DNA of 64,000 bases, taken from NCBI GenBank assembly GCA_003439945.1, contig QVRM01000947.1, forward strand, positions 1-64,000. Reading direction: 5' to 3'. The DNA is from Dermanyssus gallinae (lineage: Eukaryota > Arthropoda > Arachnida > Mesostigmata > Dermanyssidae). Both the position numbers and the translations under genes were made by a program. The stretch's first letter is position 1, and each line of letters starts with the position of its first letter. The notes below the pieces were generated by a model that did not search any database, was not told the DNA's origin, and was given only the letters and a program-made list of their open reading frames with translations. Below are positions 62,152 to 64,000 of this stretch, in pieces.

Positions 62152-64000
62152 CATATACACTAATGGTGGTCATGTTGATCCTGATGAAACTCGTCTTGCT
62201 GGTGACGAGGATCCCGATTGCTGCTGTTCAATTGTCGATAGTTTCCTCCGGCTAGCTCTGTTCGTTCGGGTCGTGTCCGGCGTGTGAGGGGGAAGAGGAC
62301 AAGACAACAATATACGGTCGCGAGCAAAGGGCCTTCCGCTCCTCTCGAACCTTTATCTCGCCCCGACACCCATCAGCGGGGCGAGGCGAGGCGGGAAGCA
62401 GCGGGGAACATTGCTGGCGATCAGCGGAACTTCGACGAAATCAGGGGGTCTTGAGCGAACGAGTGGATGACAATAGTACTGAGTGTGGTGGGGCTTCTGA
62501 TCCGACCTTCCGTTCCGGAGGTCGTTACACGACAATGAGTCAAATAACGTAAATATAGTAGTAGTAGTAGTGTAGTAGCAGTAATAATAATAGAACTATC
62601 TTTGTAGTGGCCGTCGTCCTCGCTGTTGTCGTTGCTGCTGCTTCTGTTGATAACGTACTTATCGCGATGTCCTATCGCAATTGCGTTGAAGAAGGCAGAT
62701 TTGATTCGAGTTTTTGAAAGGACAAATAAAACAGATCTTATATATATATATAGTATATTTTGAATATATAAAAGCTGCCTATATTTTAAACCCGTTCATA
62801 TACATTTGGAATCACCAGACGCGTTAATACTGCTCTTGAATTAAAAAGGAACAAGATTATATGGAAAGGTCGTTACTCAGCAGGTTTCCCCATCTGAGGT
62901 TGCGGGAGGGGTTTAGTCCGTCAAGGCGCTGGTGGTCGTTACAGCCTTGTAGACACCCGACTAGTTGTTTACTGTACGGCTGTGAGCCACCCAGAGAAAA
63001 AACCTGAACCGTAAAAAAACGTATTTAGATCATTTTATCCCCTCTCACTGAGTTGTTCTATGTCAACAATTTGTTAACGAACTATCGGCTCAACGACGTT
63101 TTACGTTAATAACACATGCGTATGTGTAACGGGAAAAAGTAAACATATGATACTAAAGAAAAAAATGCTATGCGAACAAATACGTTGTGAAGTCCTGAGA
63201 TTTAGTATGTTTTACACATTCATATACAATACGACTTTTTAGCATCCGCCGTGACCTTTAGTGTATAGCAGTATACAGGCAATTTGTCTTATCAATCACG
63301 AGCAAGTTTATTGTGCGGTATCGTACATTTGTCTAGCCGACAATCGGTGCTGGGTAAGTGCCGTATATTGCAACAGATACAGATGAAAGTCTAATGCTCA
63401 ACAACAACAAGAAAAAAACACTATTTTGACTACAACTAGGAAATAAATGACGTTGTTACGACTTTACGGATGCTCCTCTGATCGGCCAGGTCGCTCTATT
63501 CGACAGCCTAGCTGTGAGGGCAATACATGTGTTATTAGGGCATATGATCAGTAGAACTTAAGCAAGAACCTGTCTCGAATGCAGTCAGCCGTTCGCATGA
63601 GAAGCCAAGATCGGCCGACGAGGCCCGACAAAAGAATATGGATTTTCTCGGGCGTCTGTAGCTCCGATCATGTGTCAGGTCTTCTAAGCGAGACATTTGC
63701 TTAATTAAACCTGTCGTCGAACTAGAAGAGGGCTAGTGAAAAGCTGTCAAGGTGCACATCATACAAGTTTGCGTAGGAACTACTGAGCATGCTGCCTCGT
63801 TTTTTTATGCTATGCATATACAGGTTTCTTTCGACTCGACTTTCTCGAAGTATTAGGAACAACACAAATACAGTACTGACCTTCCTAGCGAGCTCTCCTT
63901 TGTCCGTATTTATTAAACGCAACGTTACCTTGTGTTGTATAGTTCGGGTACTACCATTTCTAGTAATATATCAATGTACTACGCTCACGGGCCGCTACCA
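60000..64000. other. No gene seen, one isolated strong donor
   Basis: Unassigned DNA. At about 60550 the plus strand has CATG/GTAAGT, a near-perfect splice donor after an ATG. The 87-codon frame ending there has no recognisable domain, so I did not annotate an exon. A C/G-homopolymer (G12) lies near 61636. Confidence 0.45.
61260..61319. repeat. (TA)n microsatellite
   Basis: 60 bases of TA. Confidence 0.95.

Overview
The window looks like nuclear DNA of an arthropod. The evidence is a single-exon Spaetzle-type cystine-knot ligand, a second gene split into exons by GT-AG introns, and relics of mariner-type transposons, non-LTR retrotransposons and tRNA-derived SINEs. The sequence is crowded with microsatellites: long (TA)n tracts, often 40-100 bases, recur every few kilobases, and there are long (TTG)n/(CAA)n and (AAT)n runs. 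That density would suit a mite or tick, but this is inference; no rRNA, mitochondrial or barcode sequence is present. There is no sign of bacterial operons, CRISPR arrays or a virus.

Region 1 (about 2.5-35.2 kb, minus strand) is one host gene reconstructed from eleven exons. Splice sites and reading phases agree at every junction, giving a predicted protein of about 807 residues that is rich in Ser, Pro and Gln, with an 18-residue polyglutamine run, two probable coiled-coil stretches and a basic SP/TP-rich C-terminus. I do not recognise the family; it reads like a cytoplasmic scaffold or cytoskeletal protein. Its introns hold nearly all the transposon relics seen in the first 35 kb: a 900-bp fold-back element at 4.64-5.54 kb, a broken LINE at 6.1-7.5 kb carrying a SINE with clean target-site duplications, mariner pieces at 10.6 and 23.4-24.8 kb, a reverse-transcriptase relic at 15.5-16.3 kb, a relative of the fold-back element at 21.1-21.8 kb, a second SINE at 25.5-25.8 kb, and a LINE relic at 32.4-33.7 kb whose 3' tail is shared with the first SINE.

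Region 2 (about 35.7-46 kb) has a CpG-rich block upstream of the gene above, then mostly unannotatable DNA with another minus-strand LINE relic (40.17-41.48 kb), giant (AAT)n and (TTG)n arrays and short palindromes. Region 3 (46.3-47.3 kb, minus) is the Spaetzle-like gene, followed at once by a 27-bp triplicated repeat and preceded by 2 kb of trinucleotide repeats. Region 4 (48-64 kb) is mostly repeats and unassigned DNA. It has a possible signal-peptide exon at 56.4-56.7 kb (minus), a 166-bp tandem duplication, a near-perfect 29-bp-stem hairpin at 55.8 kb and a 70-bp perfect palindrome at 59.8 kb.

The two host genes have no visible functional link. The Spaetzle-like product would be a secreted ligand of Toll receptors; the multi-exon product is probably intracellular. 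The exon models rest on splice consensus, phase and residue composition only, with no RNA or homology search behind them.
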